From contig NZ_CP045178.1 in the NCBI RefSeq assembly GCF_009296025.1, positions 5,146,001-5,210,000 on the forward strand: DNA of 64,000 nt. Reading direction: 5' to 3'. Every line of letters begins with the position of its first letter. The first letter of the stretch is position 1. Both the position numbers and the translations under genes were made by a program. The DNA is from Streptomyces tsukubensis (GTDB lineage: Bacteria; Actinomycetota; Actinomycetes; Streptomycetales; Streptomycetaceae). This document shows, one piece after another, positions 55,152 to 64,000 of this stretch. A model generated the notes under the pieces. It was not told the origin of the DNA, made no database searches, and worked only from the letters and a program-made list of their open reading frames with translations.

Positions 55152-56217
55152 CGTGGGGGGACCTGCCGGACCGGGTGGGCCGGGTGGGCCGGCGGTCACC
55201 GGTCCCGAAGAACGGCGGGCCTCCGAGGATCGGATGAGTTCCGGCGATCGGACGGCCTCCGAGGATCGGATGAGTCCTGGCGACAGGACGGGCCCCGAGG
55301 AGCGGATGGGTTGCGGTTCCGACGAGCAGTGGGGCTCCGAGGGCCGGCGGATCCCCGGGCCGGCGCCGGTGGCCCGCCACCCCTTCCGCGGTCTCGGTCT
55401 CTTCCGCAGCGAACTGCTCACCACGTTCCGTCGCTGGCGTACCCTCGCGCTCCTCGCCGTACTGGCCGCGGTTCCGGTGCTCGTGGGGATCGCCGTGAAG
55501 ATCGAGACCGGTGGCGGCGGCGACGCCGGGGCGTCCGGGGGCGCGGGCCCCGCCTTCATCGCGCAGATCACCAACAACGGACTGTTTCTGGTCTTCACCT
55601 CGATCGCAGCCACCTTGCCGTTCTTCCTGCCCATGGCGACCGGTGTCATCGCGGGGGACGCCGTCGCGGGGGAGGCGAGCGCGGGCACCCTGCGCTATCT
55701 GCTGGTGGCACCGGCGGGGAGGACACGGCTGCTGCTCACCAAGTACGTGACGACGGTGACCTTCTGCCTGGTCGCCACCTGCGTGGTGGCCGCCTCGGCG
55801 CTGGCGGTCGGGGCGCTGCTCTTCCCGCTGGGCGAGGTCACCACCATCTCGGGCACGCGGATCAGTTTCGGCGAAGGACTCGGCCGTACGCTGCTCATCG
55901 TGCTGGCCGTGACGGTCTCCCTCATCGGGGTGGCGGCGCTCGGGCTCTTCATCTCGACGCTGACGAACAGCGGTATCGCGGCGATGGCCACCACTGTGGG
56001 GCTGCTGATCACGGTGCAGATAGTGGACACGATCCCGCAACTGGCCGCGGTCCAGCCCTACCTGTTCCCGCACTACTGGCTGTCGTTCGCCGACCTGATG
56101 CGCGAACCGGTCCTCTGGGACGACCTGGTCAAGAACCTCGAACTCCAAGTGGTGTACGCGGCGGTCTTCGGCTCGGCGGCCTGGGCCCGCTTCACGGCGA
56201 AGGACATCACGGCTTGA
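55138..56217 (+). CDS. ABC-2 type permease
   Basis: 359 residues. A long hydrophilic N-terminus (about 1-85) made partly of 12-residue repeats (ASEDRMSSGDRT type) is followed by six helices: about 105-125, 155-178, 205-235, 255-278, 285-305 and 335-355. It pairs with the ATPase that it overlaps. Drug, lipid or peptide export is possible; the substrate is not readable. Start ATG follows gggagagg. Confidence 0.83.
   Translation: MSRGDVGGPAGPGGPGGPAVTGPEERRASEDRMSSGDRTASEDRMSPGDRTGPEERMGCGSDEQWGSEGRRIPGPAPVARHPFRGLGLFRSELLTTFRRWRTLALLAVLAAVPVLVGIAVKIETGGGGDAGASGGAGPAFIAQITNNGLFLVFTSIAATLPFFLPMATGVIAGDAVAGEASAGTLRYLLVAPAGRTRLLLTKYVTTVTFCLVATCVVAASALAVGALLFPLGEVTTISGTRISFGEGLGRTLLIVLAVTVSLIGVAALGLFISTLTNSGIAAMATTVGLLITVQIVDTIPQLAAVQPYLFPHYWLSFADLMREPVLWDDLVKNLELQVVYAAVFGSAAWARFTAKDITA
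55219..55310 (+). repeat. 36-bp tandem repeat in the permease N-terminus
   Basis: Two units of 36 bp (55219-55254 and 55255-55290) and a partial third (to about 55310) encode an Asp/Arg/Ser/Glu-rich disordered head. In frame. Confidence 0.85.
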
Positions 56218-56247
56218 CCGTCGACCCGGCGAAGGACAGGGCGAAGC

Positions 56248-56396
56248 CCCATTCCCAGTCGCCCCGCAGCTGGGCCGAGCGCACGCACAACATCACCAGG
56301 TACACCCGTATGGCCCGTGGCGGGCACTTCGCCGCCCACGAGGAACCGGGACTCCTCGCACACGACCTCACCGAGTTCTTCCGCGCACACCGGTGA
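56248..56396 (+). pseudogene. C-terminal relic of an epoxide hydrolase-type alpha/beta hydrolase
   Basis: The + strand frame ending at 56396 encodes SWAERTHNITRYTRMARGG followed by HFAAHEEPGLLAHDLTEFFR. This matches the C-terminal tail of epoxide hydrolases, including the GGHF with the catalytic histidine. Nothing upstream belongs to it; the ABC permease ends 30 bases before. It is a truncated remnant without its own start, so the rest was lost by deletion. Confidence 0.65.
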
Positions 56397-56427
56397 TCAC
56401 CAGCGCCGGCCACACCGTCGGCGGGGC

Positions 56428-57441
56428 CTACTCGCCTGCCGGCGGAATGGTCACGGCCCGCGCGGGGGACACGGACTCCGGGCCGGAAGCGGAATCGCCG
56501 TGCGGTGCGGCCCCCCGCGCTACGGCCATCTCCGCGAGGCGGTCCGCCGCCCGTCGGTTCTTACGGGCCGTACGGAGGGCATCCCAGCTCAGCAGCGTGA
56601 GTGCGAGCCACACCAGACCGAAGCCCGCCCATCGCTCGGGTGGCATCTCCTCGTGGAAGTAGAGGATGCCGAGGACGAACTGGAAGACGGGGGCCAGGTA
56701 CTGGAGGAGCCCGAGAGTGGAGAGCGGCACCCGTATCGCGGCGGCGCCGAAACAGACCAGCGGCACGGCCGTCACCAGCCCGGTCGCCGCGAGGAGCACC
56801 CCGTGCCCCGCGCCCTCCGAGCCGAAGGTGGAGTCGCCCCGTGAACCGAGCCACAGCAGATACGCGAGCGCGGGCAGGAACTGCACGGCGGTCTCCGCGG
56901 CGAGGGATTCGAGGCCGCCCAGGTTGAGCTTCTTCTTCACCAGGCCATAGGTGGCGAAGGAGAAGGCGAGGCAGAGGGAGATCCACGGCGGCTGCCCGTA
57001 ACCCACGGCGAGAACGATCACCGAGGCGAAGCCGATGCCGACAGCCGCCCACTGCGCCTTCCGCAGCCGCTCCTTGAGGAGGAGCACGCCCATGGCGATG
57101 GTGACGAGCGGGTTGATGAAGTAGCCGAGGGACGTCTCCACGACGTGGCCGGAGTTGACGGCCCAGATGTAGACGCCCCAGTTGACGGTGATGACGGCCG
57201 CCGCCACGGTGATCAGCCCAAGCCGCTTGGGGCTGCGCAGCAGTTCGCCCGCCCAGGCCCAGCGGCGGGTGAACAGCAGGGCGATGGCCACGACCCCCAG
57301 TGACCAGACCATCCGGTGGGCGAGGATCTCGGCCGCCCCCGCCGGCTTCAGGAGGGGCCAGAACAGCGGCACGATCCCCCACAAGCTGTACGCGGCGACC
57401 CCGTTGAGCAGCCCCGCCCTTGACTCTCCAGCCCGCTTCAC
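56428..57441 (-). CDS. rarD: RarD-type EamA-family permease
   Basis: 337-residue ten-helix DMT transporter. AYSLWGIVPLFWPLLKPAGA (about 16-35) and NWGVYIWAVNSGHVVETSLG (about 86-105) match RarD-like proteins. The last about 45 residues are cytosolic. GTG at 57441 is chosen because cggagg precedes it by 6 bases; GTG at 57468 is in frame. Its natural substrate is unknown. Confidence 0.87.
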   Translation of the reverse strand: MKRAGESRAGLLNGVAAYSLWGIVPLFWPLLKPAGAAEILAHRMVWSLGVVAIALLFTRRWAWAGELLRSPKRLGLITVAAAVITVNWGVYIWAVNSGHVVETSLGYFINPLVTIAMGVLLLKERLRKAQWAAVGIGFASVIVLAVGYGQPPWISLCLAFSFATYGLVKKKLNLGGLESLAAETAVQFLPALAYLLWLGSRGDSTFGSEGAGHGVLLAATGLVTAVPLVCFGAAAIRVPLSTLGLLQYLAPVFQFVLGILYFHEEMPPERWAGFGLVWLALTLLSWDALRTARKNRRAADRLAEMAVARGAAPHGDSASGPESVSPARAVTIPPAGE

Positions 57442-57507
57442 GCCCCGCCTCCGTCTCGTCCCCCGCACTCACGGGGGCCCGTCCGAAGGTAACGCCGCCG
57501 CGAGGGG

Positions 57508-57543
57508 CCTGTCATGCCCGTTTCGACATACGGTCATGACAGG
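57508..57543. promoter_or_regulatory. Long near-perfect inverted repeat upstream of the RarD gene
   Basis: Arms 57508-57521 and 57530-57543 (TGTCATG/CATGACA core) match at 13 of 14 positions with an 8-base spacer. The site lies 67-102 bases upstream of the RarD start and 140 bases behind the reductase stop, both on the - strand. It could be an operator for RarD or a terminator of the reductase gene. Confidence 0.5.
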
Positions 57544-57686
57544 TCCTCCGGCGGGACGGGCGGGGGAGAGCGGCGCGGGAGTGGTGGGAGTGGGTGCGGG
57601 TGTGCGAAGGCCGCAGTCGGCTCGGCCGCCGCGATGGATCCGGACGCCGCGATGGATGCGGACGCCTCGGGAGGTGCGGCGCCGGT

Positions 57687-58556
57687 TCAGGTGGCCGGCA
57701 GCCCCGCGAGTCCTTCCGCGATGGCGTCCGCGATCGGGGTCGTGGGACGCCCGATGAGGCGTGACAGATCGCCGTCGGTGCGGGCGAGCAGGCCCCGGGC
57801 GATGGCTCCGTCCACATCGGCGAGGATCGCCGCCATCGGCGCGGGCACACCGGCCCCGGTGAGGATCGAGGCCATCTGCTCGGCGGGCACGGTGGAGTAG
57901 GTGATGGCCTCGCCGGACTGCCGGGAGACCTCGGCCGCGTACTCCGTGAGGTTCCAGGCGACATCGCCGCTCAGCTCGTACGCCCTGCCCTCGTGGCCCT
58001 CCGTGGTGAGGACGGCGACAGCGGCGGCGGCGTAGTCGGCGCGTGAGGCCGAGGCGATCCTGCCGTCGCCCGCGGCGGCGACCACGACGCCCTGGGCGAG
58101 GACGGGGGCCAGGTTCCGCGTGTAGTTCTCGTGGTACCAGCCATTGCGCAGGAAGACGTACGGGAGGCCGGAGTCGAGGACGGCCTGCTCGGTCACCTTG
58201 TGTTCGGCGGCCAGCTCGAAGTCGGCGTCGGGGCCGCCCAGTACGCCCGTGTACGCGAGGAGGGCGACGCCCGCCTCCTTCGCCGCGTCGATCACAGCAC
58301 GGTGCTGCGGGCCGCGCTGCCCGACCTCGCTGCCGGAGATGAGCAGCACCTTGTCCCCCGCGGCGAAGGCCCTCTTCAAGGTCTCCGGGCTGTTGTAGTC
58401 CGCGACCCTGATCTCGACCCCGCGCCCGGAGAGATCCGCGGCCTTCCCCTGGTCACGTACTACGGCGGCGATCCGGTCGGCGGGGACGCGCTCCAGCAGA
58501 CCTTCGATGACGGACCGGCCGAGATGCCCGGTCGCGCCGGTCACGACGATGCTCAT
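57687..58556 (-). CDS. NmrA-like NAD(P)H:quinone oxidoreductase (QorB/YtfG-like)
   Basis: 289-residue atypical SDR. MSIVVTGATGHLGRSVIEG (residues 1-19) is the NAD(P)-binding loop with GXXGXXG. The catalytic YxxxK of classical SDRs is absent. LRNGWYHENYTRN (about 134-146) is characteristic of the QorB/YtfG NAD(P)H:quinone reductase group. ATG at 58556 follows aaggag. It is transcribed divergently from an HxlR regulator over a 166-base spacer, an arrangement known for qor-type genes. Confidence 0.82.
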   Translation of the reverse strand: MSIVVTGATGHLGRSVIEGLLERVPADRIAAVVRDQGKAADLSGRGVEIRVADYNSPETLKRAFAAGDKVLLISGSEVGQRGPQHRAVIDAAKEAGVALLAYTGVLGGPDADFELAAEHKVTEQAVLDSGLPYVFLRNGWYHENYTRNLAPVLAQGVVVAAAGDGRIASASRADYAAAAVAVLTTEGHEGRAYELSGDVAWNLTEYAAEVSRQSGEAITYSTVPAEQMASILTGAGVPAPMAAILADVDGAIARGLLARTDGDLSRLIGRPTTPIADAIAEGLAGLPAT

Positions 58557-58688
58557 GTCTGACGACTCCTTCAGGTGTTCCGCGTGCGTTGGCCGCCTCG
58601 GACCAAGGGGGGTTCGTGAACCCTGGGGTGACTTCGGGCGGCTTGCGAGCTTTCCGTACTCATCCGAGCCTAGAGCGCAAGCTAACCA

Positions 58689-58719
58689 GAAGTAAGTACC
58701 CACTTTGAAGTAAGGTACT
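58689..58719. promoter_or_regulatory. Candidate HxlR operator between reductase and regulator genes
   Basis: Direct repeat GAAGTAAGTAC (58689-58699) and GAAGTAAGGTAC (58707-58718), 18 bp apart, overlap an inverted repeat AGTACC (58695-58700)/GGTACT (58714-58719). The site abuts the regulator start codon, which suits autorepression by an HxlR dimer. Confidence 0.6.
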
Positions 58720-58722
58720 AGT

Positions 58723-59094
58723 ATGACAGTTAGTGCCAAGTTCAACGTAAACCGGGCGATGTGCCCCTCGCGGCTGATCCTGGAGCACGTGACCAGCCGA
58801 TGGGGCGTCCTCGTTCTCGCCACGCTGATCGAGCGCCCCTACCGCTTCAGCGAGCTGCGCAGGGCCGTGGACAAGGTGAGCGAGAAGATGCTGGCCCAGA
58901 CGTTGCAGACCCTGGAGCGCGACGGTTTCGTCCACCGTGACGCGAAGCCGGTGATCCCTCCGCACGTCGAGTACTCCCTGACGCGGCTCGGCCACGAGGC
59001 GGCCGAACAGGTGTGGGGCCTCGCCCGCTGGACGGAACGCCGCGTACCCGATGTGGTGAAGGCGCGCGAGGCGTACGACGAGGGGCGGGGCTGA
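58723..59094 (+). CDS. HxlR (DUF24)-family regulator, QorR-like
   Basis: 123-residue winged-helix protein. MCPSRLILEHVTSRWGVLVL (about 13-32) is the family start, and RFSELRRAVDKVSEKMLAQT (about 41-60) holds the recognition helix. Cys14 is the only cysteine. It sits where QorR-type redox sensors of actinobacteria have their reactive cysteine. The divergent quinone reductase is the expected target. No ribosome site is strong; ATG at 58723 is the only good start. Confidence 0.85.
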   Translation: MTVSAKFNVNRAMCPSRLILEHVTSRWGVLVLATLIERPYRFSELRRAVDKVSEKMLAQTLQTLERDGFVHRDAKPVIPPHVEYSLTRLGHEAAEQVWGLARWTERRVPDVVKAREAYDEGRG

Positions 59095-59118
59095 GGCCTG
59101 CGCCCCTGCCGCTCGCCA

Positions 59119-59192
59119 CGACCCCCGTGTACGTACCCGTACATGCGGAAGACCCCCGCCCGGCCCGGTCGATCGCGGCCACACGGGGGTCG
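59119..59192. terminator. Convergent-gene hairpin between HxlR and korB genes
   Basis: Perfect 12-base arms at 59119-59130 and 59181-59192 enclose 50 bases with a further GTAC/GTAC stem. It lies between two converging stops. Confidence 0.45.
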
Positions 59193-59204
59193 TCGCAGGT
59201 GGGA

Positions 59205-60246
<1,042 letters not shown>

Positions 60247-60254
<8 letters not shown>

Positions 60255-62337
60255 TGATGGCCTCCTTCAGAGCCGTCGCGAGCTGCTCGGCCTTGAACGG
60301 CATTCCGTTGACCTGGTTGTACGAGTGGGCATCGACGAGGTACTCCGCCCTGAGCAGCCGGGCGAGCTGCCCCAGGTTCATCTCGGGGACGACGACCTTG
60401 TCGTAGCGCTTCAGGACTTCGCCGAGGTTGGCCGGCATCGGGTTGAGGTGGCGCAGATGGGCCTGGGCGACCGTCCGGCCTTCGACGCGCAGACGCCGTA
60501 CGGCCGCGGTGATGGGCCCGTAGGTGGAGCCCCAGCCAAGGACGAGCAGAGAGGCGTCCCCGTCCGGGTCGTCGACCTCGATGTCGGGCACCTTGACGCC
60601 GTCGATCTTGGCCTGGCGGGTGCGGACCATGAAGTCGTGGTTGGCCGGGTCGTAGGAGATGTTGCCCGTGCCGTCCTGCTTCTCGATGCCGCCGATACGG
60701 TGTTCAAGACCGGGCGTGCCCGGGACCGCCCACGGCCTGGCCAGCGTCCGCGGGTCACGCTTGTAGGGCCAGAACACCTCGGTGCCGTCGGCCAGTTCGT
60801 GATTGGGGCCGCTGGCGAACCGCACCTTCAGGTCGGGCAGTCCGTCGACCTCGGGGATGCGCCACGGCTCGGAACCGTTGGCGAGGTAGCCGTCGGAGAG
60901 CAGGAAGACGGGCGTGCGGTAGGTCAGCGCGATCCGTGCCGCCTCGATCGCCGCGTCGAAACAGTCGGCCGGCGTCCTCGGCGCCACGATCGGCACCGGG
61001 GCCTCGCCGTTGCGTCCGTACATCGCCTGGAGAAGGTCGGCCTGCTCGGTCTTGGTGGGCAGCCCCGTGGAGGGCCCGCCACGCTGGATCGCCACCACCA
61101 GCAACGGCAGTTCGAGCGAGACCGCGAGGCCGATCGTCTCCGACTTCAGCGCCACACCGGGGCCCGAGGTCGTCGTCACGGCCAGGGAACCGCCGAAGGC
61201 CGCACCGAGCGCCGCGCCGATCGCCGCGATCTCGTCCTCGGCCTGGAAGGTGCGGACGCCGAAGTTCTTGTGCCGTGACAGCTCGTGCAGGATGTCCGAG
61301 GCCGGAGTGATCGGGTACGAGCCCAGGTAGAGGGGCAGGTCCGCCTGTTGGGACGCGGCGATCAGCCCGTAGGACAGGGCCAGGTTCCCCGAGATGTTGC
61401 GGTACGTGCCCGTCGGGAACGCCGACGCGGCCGGCGCCACCTCATAGGAGACGGCGAAGTCCTCGGTCGTCTCGCCGAAGTTCCAGCCAGCCCGGAACGC
61501 CGTCAGGTTCGCCTCGGCGATCTCCGGCTTCTTCGCGAACTTCGTCCGCAGGAAGCTCTCCGTGCCCTCGGTCGGCCGGTGGTACATCCAGGAGAGCAGC
61601 CCCAGCGCGAACATGTTCTTCGAGCGGCCCGCGTCCTTGCGCGAGAGGTCGTACCCCTTCAGCGCCTCCACCGTCAGCGTCGTCAGCGGCACCGGGTGCA
61701 CGCTGTACCCCGCAAGCGAACCGTCCTCCAGCGGGCTCGCCGCGTAGCCGACCTTGGCCATCGCGCGCTTGGAGAACTCGTCCGTGTTCACGATGATCTC
61801 CGCGCCACGCGGCACGTCACCGATGTTCGCCTTCAACGCGGCCGGATTCATCGCGACCAGGACGTTCGGTGCGTCGCCCGGGGTGAGGATGTCGTGGTCG
61901 GCGAAGTGGAGCTGGAAGCTGGAGACACCCGGCAGGGTGCCCGCGGGGGCGCGGATCTCGGCGGGGAAGTTCGGCAACGTCGACAGGTCGTTGCCGAAGG
62001 ACGCCGTCTCCGACGTGAAACGGTCGCCCGTCAACTGCATGCCGTCACCCGAGTCGCCGGCGAACCGGATGATCACCCGGTCCAGCTTGCGGACCTCTTT
62101 GCCGCCCGCGGTGCCGTCGGCGGAGTCGCCCGCGGTGTCGTGTGCGGTGCCGTTCGCTGTGGTGTCCGCCGCGCCGTCCGCTTTGTCGCCCACGCCCGGG
62201 TTCTCCGACGCCGCCGTGGACCGCCGCTCGCCGCCGACGGCTCCGTCGGGGTGTTCGCCACCGACAGCTCCATCGGCCTGTTCGTCGACGACAGCTCCGT
62301 CGGCCTGCTCGGCTGGACTACTGACCTGGCTGGTCAC
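60247..62337 (-). CDS. korA: 2-oxoacid:ferredoxin oxidoreductase, fused gamma/alpha subunit
   Basis: 696 residues. A repeat-rich acidic head (about 1-80, ADGAV repeats) precedes the gamma domain, with IRFAGDSGDGMQLTGDRF (about 87-104). The alpha domain (about 280-580) has GSYPITPASDILHELSRHK and EDEIAAIGAALGAAFGGSLA. A C-terminal transketolase-like domain (VLGWGSTYGPI, RHLNPMP) follows. Together with KorB it oxidises a 2-oxoacid to its CoA thioester and reduces ferredoxin. GTG at 62337 is chosen by aggagg 7 bases before. Confidence 0.92.
62227..62313 (-). repeat. 30-33-bp degenerate repeats in the korA head
   Basis: Three units encode EQADGAVVDE, EQADGAVGGE and EHPDGAVGGE. In frame. Confidence 0.75.
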
Positions 62338-62965
62338 TGAACTGGACCTCCTGTCGAGGCAGTGTCTTCTCCCCGCCCTGCGGCGGGGGCAGTGCGAATC
62401 CGCCGGGCGGACCGGCAGTCCCTGGCCCACCCTACGTCGGTAAGGGTTCCCTTCCTGTGATCGTTCTTATCCATGACCCCTTGATAAGACAGCTCTATGT
62501 CCAGAATTGTCACCCTTCCGAACCCCCTCGCCGTGTCTCTTTCGGGCGCACCCGCCTCATCCTTTAGATCTAGGGCTGTGGGCGGTAGGGGGCGGGGACG
62601 AGGGCGGGGGTGAGCGGGGAGGGCCCGAGGCGTTCAGAGCGCCAGGCTCATCAGAGGCGCCAGGTGCGCCAGAGGTGCACGGGGCGCCAGAGGTGCACGG
62701 GACAGCAGAGGTGCAAGGCCCGGTAGAGGTGGGGGAGAGGGCGAGGGGGCCCCGAGGTGCCCGCACGAGGACCCGGGACGACGTCAAGGAGACCCGAGGC
62801 GCCCGCAAGGAGACCCGAGGCGCCCGCAAGGGGAAGGCGGTAGCCCGACTCCGGTCACCGCACCGGAAGTTGCCCTCGCTGTCCACCTTCCGGTGCGGAC
62901 CCACCCCGTTCACCACCCGGTGCGGACCCACCCCGTCCACCGGCCGCCCCCTGCCGCCCCGCGCC
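62338..62965. repeat. korA upstream region and repeat-rich gap
   Basis: 628 bases without a supported gene. Next to korA, CTTATC (62466-62471) and GATAAG (62483-62488) form an inverted repeat that may be regulatory. Further on are two 18-bp gcgccagaggtgcacggg units (about 62667-62702) and two 21-bp ggagacccgaggcgcccgcaa units (62788-62829). A 19-bp cggtgcggacccaccccgt unit occurs twice (about 62899-62940). Confidence 0.6.
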
Positions 62966-63625
62966 CTAGGAGTTGAGATACGTCAGTACGGCCAGTACCC
63001 GGCGGTGGTCACCGTCGCTCGGGGACAGCCCCAGCTTCAGGAAGATGTTGCTCACGTGCTTCTCCACCGCCCCGTCGCTGACGACCAGCGCCCGCGCGAT
63101 GGCCGAATTGGTTCTGCCCTCAGCCATCAGCCCGAGCACCTCCCGCTCTCGCGGGGTCAGCCCCGCGAGAACGTCCTGTTTCCGGCTGCGGCCCAGGAGC
63201 TGCGCCACCACCTCGGGGTCCAGCGCCGTCCCGCCGCCCGCCACGCGGACCACCGCGTCGACGAATTCACGGACCTCGGCCACCCGGTCCTTCAGCAGAT
63301 ACCCGACGCCCCTGCTCGAACCGGCCAGCAGCTCCGTCGCGTACTGCTCCTCGACGTACTGGGAGAGCACCAGCACCCCCAGCTCGGGATGGACCTTGCG
63401 CAGCTTCACCGCGGCCCGGACACCCTCGTCGGTGTGGGTCGGCGGCATCCGTACGTCCGCGACCACCACATCGGGCAACTCACCTTGCGCCGCCAGGTCG
63501 TTCACCGTCTTGACCAGTGCCTCACCGTCACCGACCCCCGCGACGACGTCGTGCCCACGGTCGGTAAGAAGCCGGGTCAGGCCCTCCCTGAGCAGCACTG
63601 AATCCTCGGCGATGACCACGCGCAC
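62966..63625 (-). CDS. NarL/LuxR-type response regulator
   Basis: 219 residues. Receiver: acidic pair in VVIAEDSVLLREG, phospho-aspartate in VVVADVRMPP (about 53-57) and lysine in YLLKDR (near 106). C-terminal LuxR HTH: LTPREREVLGLMAEGRTNSA and AVEKHVSNIFLKLGL. GTG at 63625 follows ggagg by 5 bases. The next gene upstream is a histidine kinase, so this is a two-component pair. The regulated genes are not evident. Confidence 0.9.
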   Translation of the reverse strand: MRVVIAEDSVLLREGLTRLLTDRGHDVVAGVGDGEALVKTVNDLAAQGELPDVVVADVRMPPTHTDEGVRAAVKLRKVHPELGVLVLSQYVEEQYATELLAGSSRGVGYLLKDRVAEVREFVDAVVRVAGGGTALDPEVVAQLLGRSRKQDVLAGLTPREREVLGLMAEGRTNSAIARALVVSDGAVEKHVSNIFLKLGLSPSDGDHRRVLAVLTYLNS

Positions 63626-63807
63626 TCTGTCCTCCACGATCCTTGATCCCCCCACAACCAGTCCCCGCCCCGTACTGAGGGCTCCAGCATCCCAGTATCC
63701 GCATCAGGGCGCCGCCCCTCGGAGCAGCCTGTTGCCGACGGCCGGTTCCGGGCGGGGACGGCGGGCACCGGGACAAGGGGGGCCGTCCCGGCCGGGCACA
63801 GCGAAAC

Positions 63808-63835
63808 GGGGCGGCTCCCCGGAGGGGGCCGCCCC
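63808..63835 (-). terminator. Hairpin after the sensor kinase
   Basis: Arms 63808-63820 and 63824-63835 pair over 12 bp with one bulged T and a 3-base loop. It lies just after the kinase stop on the - strand. The remaining gap 63626-63807 shows no gene. Confidence 0.5.
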
Positions 63836-63849
63836 ACCACTTCGCACTG

Positions 63850-64000
63850 TCAGCGTTCACGCCACGGCAGTTCCGCCGTCACAGTCGTAGGGCCGCCCGT
63901 AGGGGAGTCGACGACGAGGATGCCGTCGACGGCGTCCAGCCGCTCCGCCAGCCCCGCGAGACCGGAACCGGCCGTCACATCGGCGCCGCCCGCGCCGTTG
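63850..64000 (-). CDS. Sensor histidine kinase, C-terminal fragment (runs off the window)
   Basis: Only the last 49 codons are inside. NGAGGADVTAGSGLAGLAER is the G2-type lid of the HATPase_c domain in NarL-type kinases (usual form GxGLxGLxER). LDAVDGILVVDSPTGGPTTV and AELPWRER-stop end the domain. It is probably the partner of the response regulator 225 bases downstream. Confidence 0.75.
   Translation of the reverse strand, partial: NGAGGADVTAGSGLAGLAERLDAVDGILVVDSPTGGPTTVTAELPWRER

Noticed and set aside
62557..62940. A 127-codon frame on the - strand before the korA promoter
   Set aside because: It is made of repeat DNA (Pro/Ser/Thr/Ala tracts), has no ribosome site and shows no domain.

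Overview
The window is a high-GC actinobacterial chromosome segment and looks like Streptomyces. GTG starts and 4-base ATGA/GTGA gene overlaps are common. The contents also fit that genus: a tad pilus locus with a LysM/BTAD protein, mqnC (futalosine route to menaquinone), a 14-gene nuo operon and a KorAB ferredoxin oxidoreductase. No rRNA, tRNA, CRISPR array or intact insertion sequence was seen.

Layout. (1) 134-11291: a Tad (tight adherence) type IVc pilus locus on the + strand: SAF/CpaB protein, TadZ-like protein, TadA ATPase, TadB, TadC, Flp pilin, two TadE-like and one TadG-like pseudopilin, a 1004-residue LysM/BTAD membrane protein and a prepilin peptidase. (2) 11616-17971: mqnC, an amidohydrolase-like remnant, menG, a zinc-ribbon membrane protein, a PASTA protein (-) and a geranylgeranyl reductase-family flavoprotein. 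(3) 18203-20558: a small accessory pocket with a PH-like membrane protein and a decayed XRE/DUF397 regulator, then an NlpC/P60 wall hydrolase (-). (4) 21416-37895: nuoABCDEFGHIJKLMN, preceded by a Rex-like operator and closed by an intrinsic terminator. (5) 38129-43206: RecQ helicase, then an ATP-grasp ligase paired with an FAD/NAD(P) oxidoreductase. (6) 43723-50794: HAD phosphatase, MDR reductase, AraC regulator, a CocE/X-Pro-type hydrolase and a POT peptide transporter. (7) 50953-59094: polyprenyl diphosphate synthase, LolA-like lipoprotein-type exported protein, ABC-2 exporter, an epoxide-hydrolase relic, RarD-like permease, and a divergent NmrA-type reductase/HxlR regulator pair. (8) 59205-64000 (-): korB, korA, a NarL-type response regulator and the tail of its likely sensor kinase.

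How it works together. Much of the core region serves the respiratory menaquinone pool. MqnC and MenG make the head group. The polyprenyl synthase could supply the side chain, and the geranylgeranyl reductase-like protein could partly saturate it. Complex I reduces the quinone, and KorAB is a second low-potential electron source. The NmrA/HxlR pair resembles quinone-stress switches. The Tad locus is a separate surface-pilus module.

The most unusual feature is the large number of short tandem repeats, about 20 arrays with units of 7 to 42 bp. They lie in intergenic gaps and in disordered protein segments. Two of them sit in open frames that bridge neighbouring operon genes through stop/start overlaps at both ends (10273-10398 and 29232-29588).
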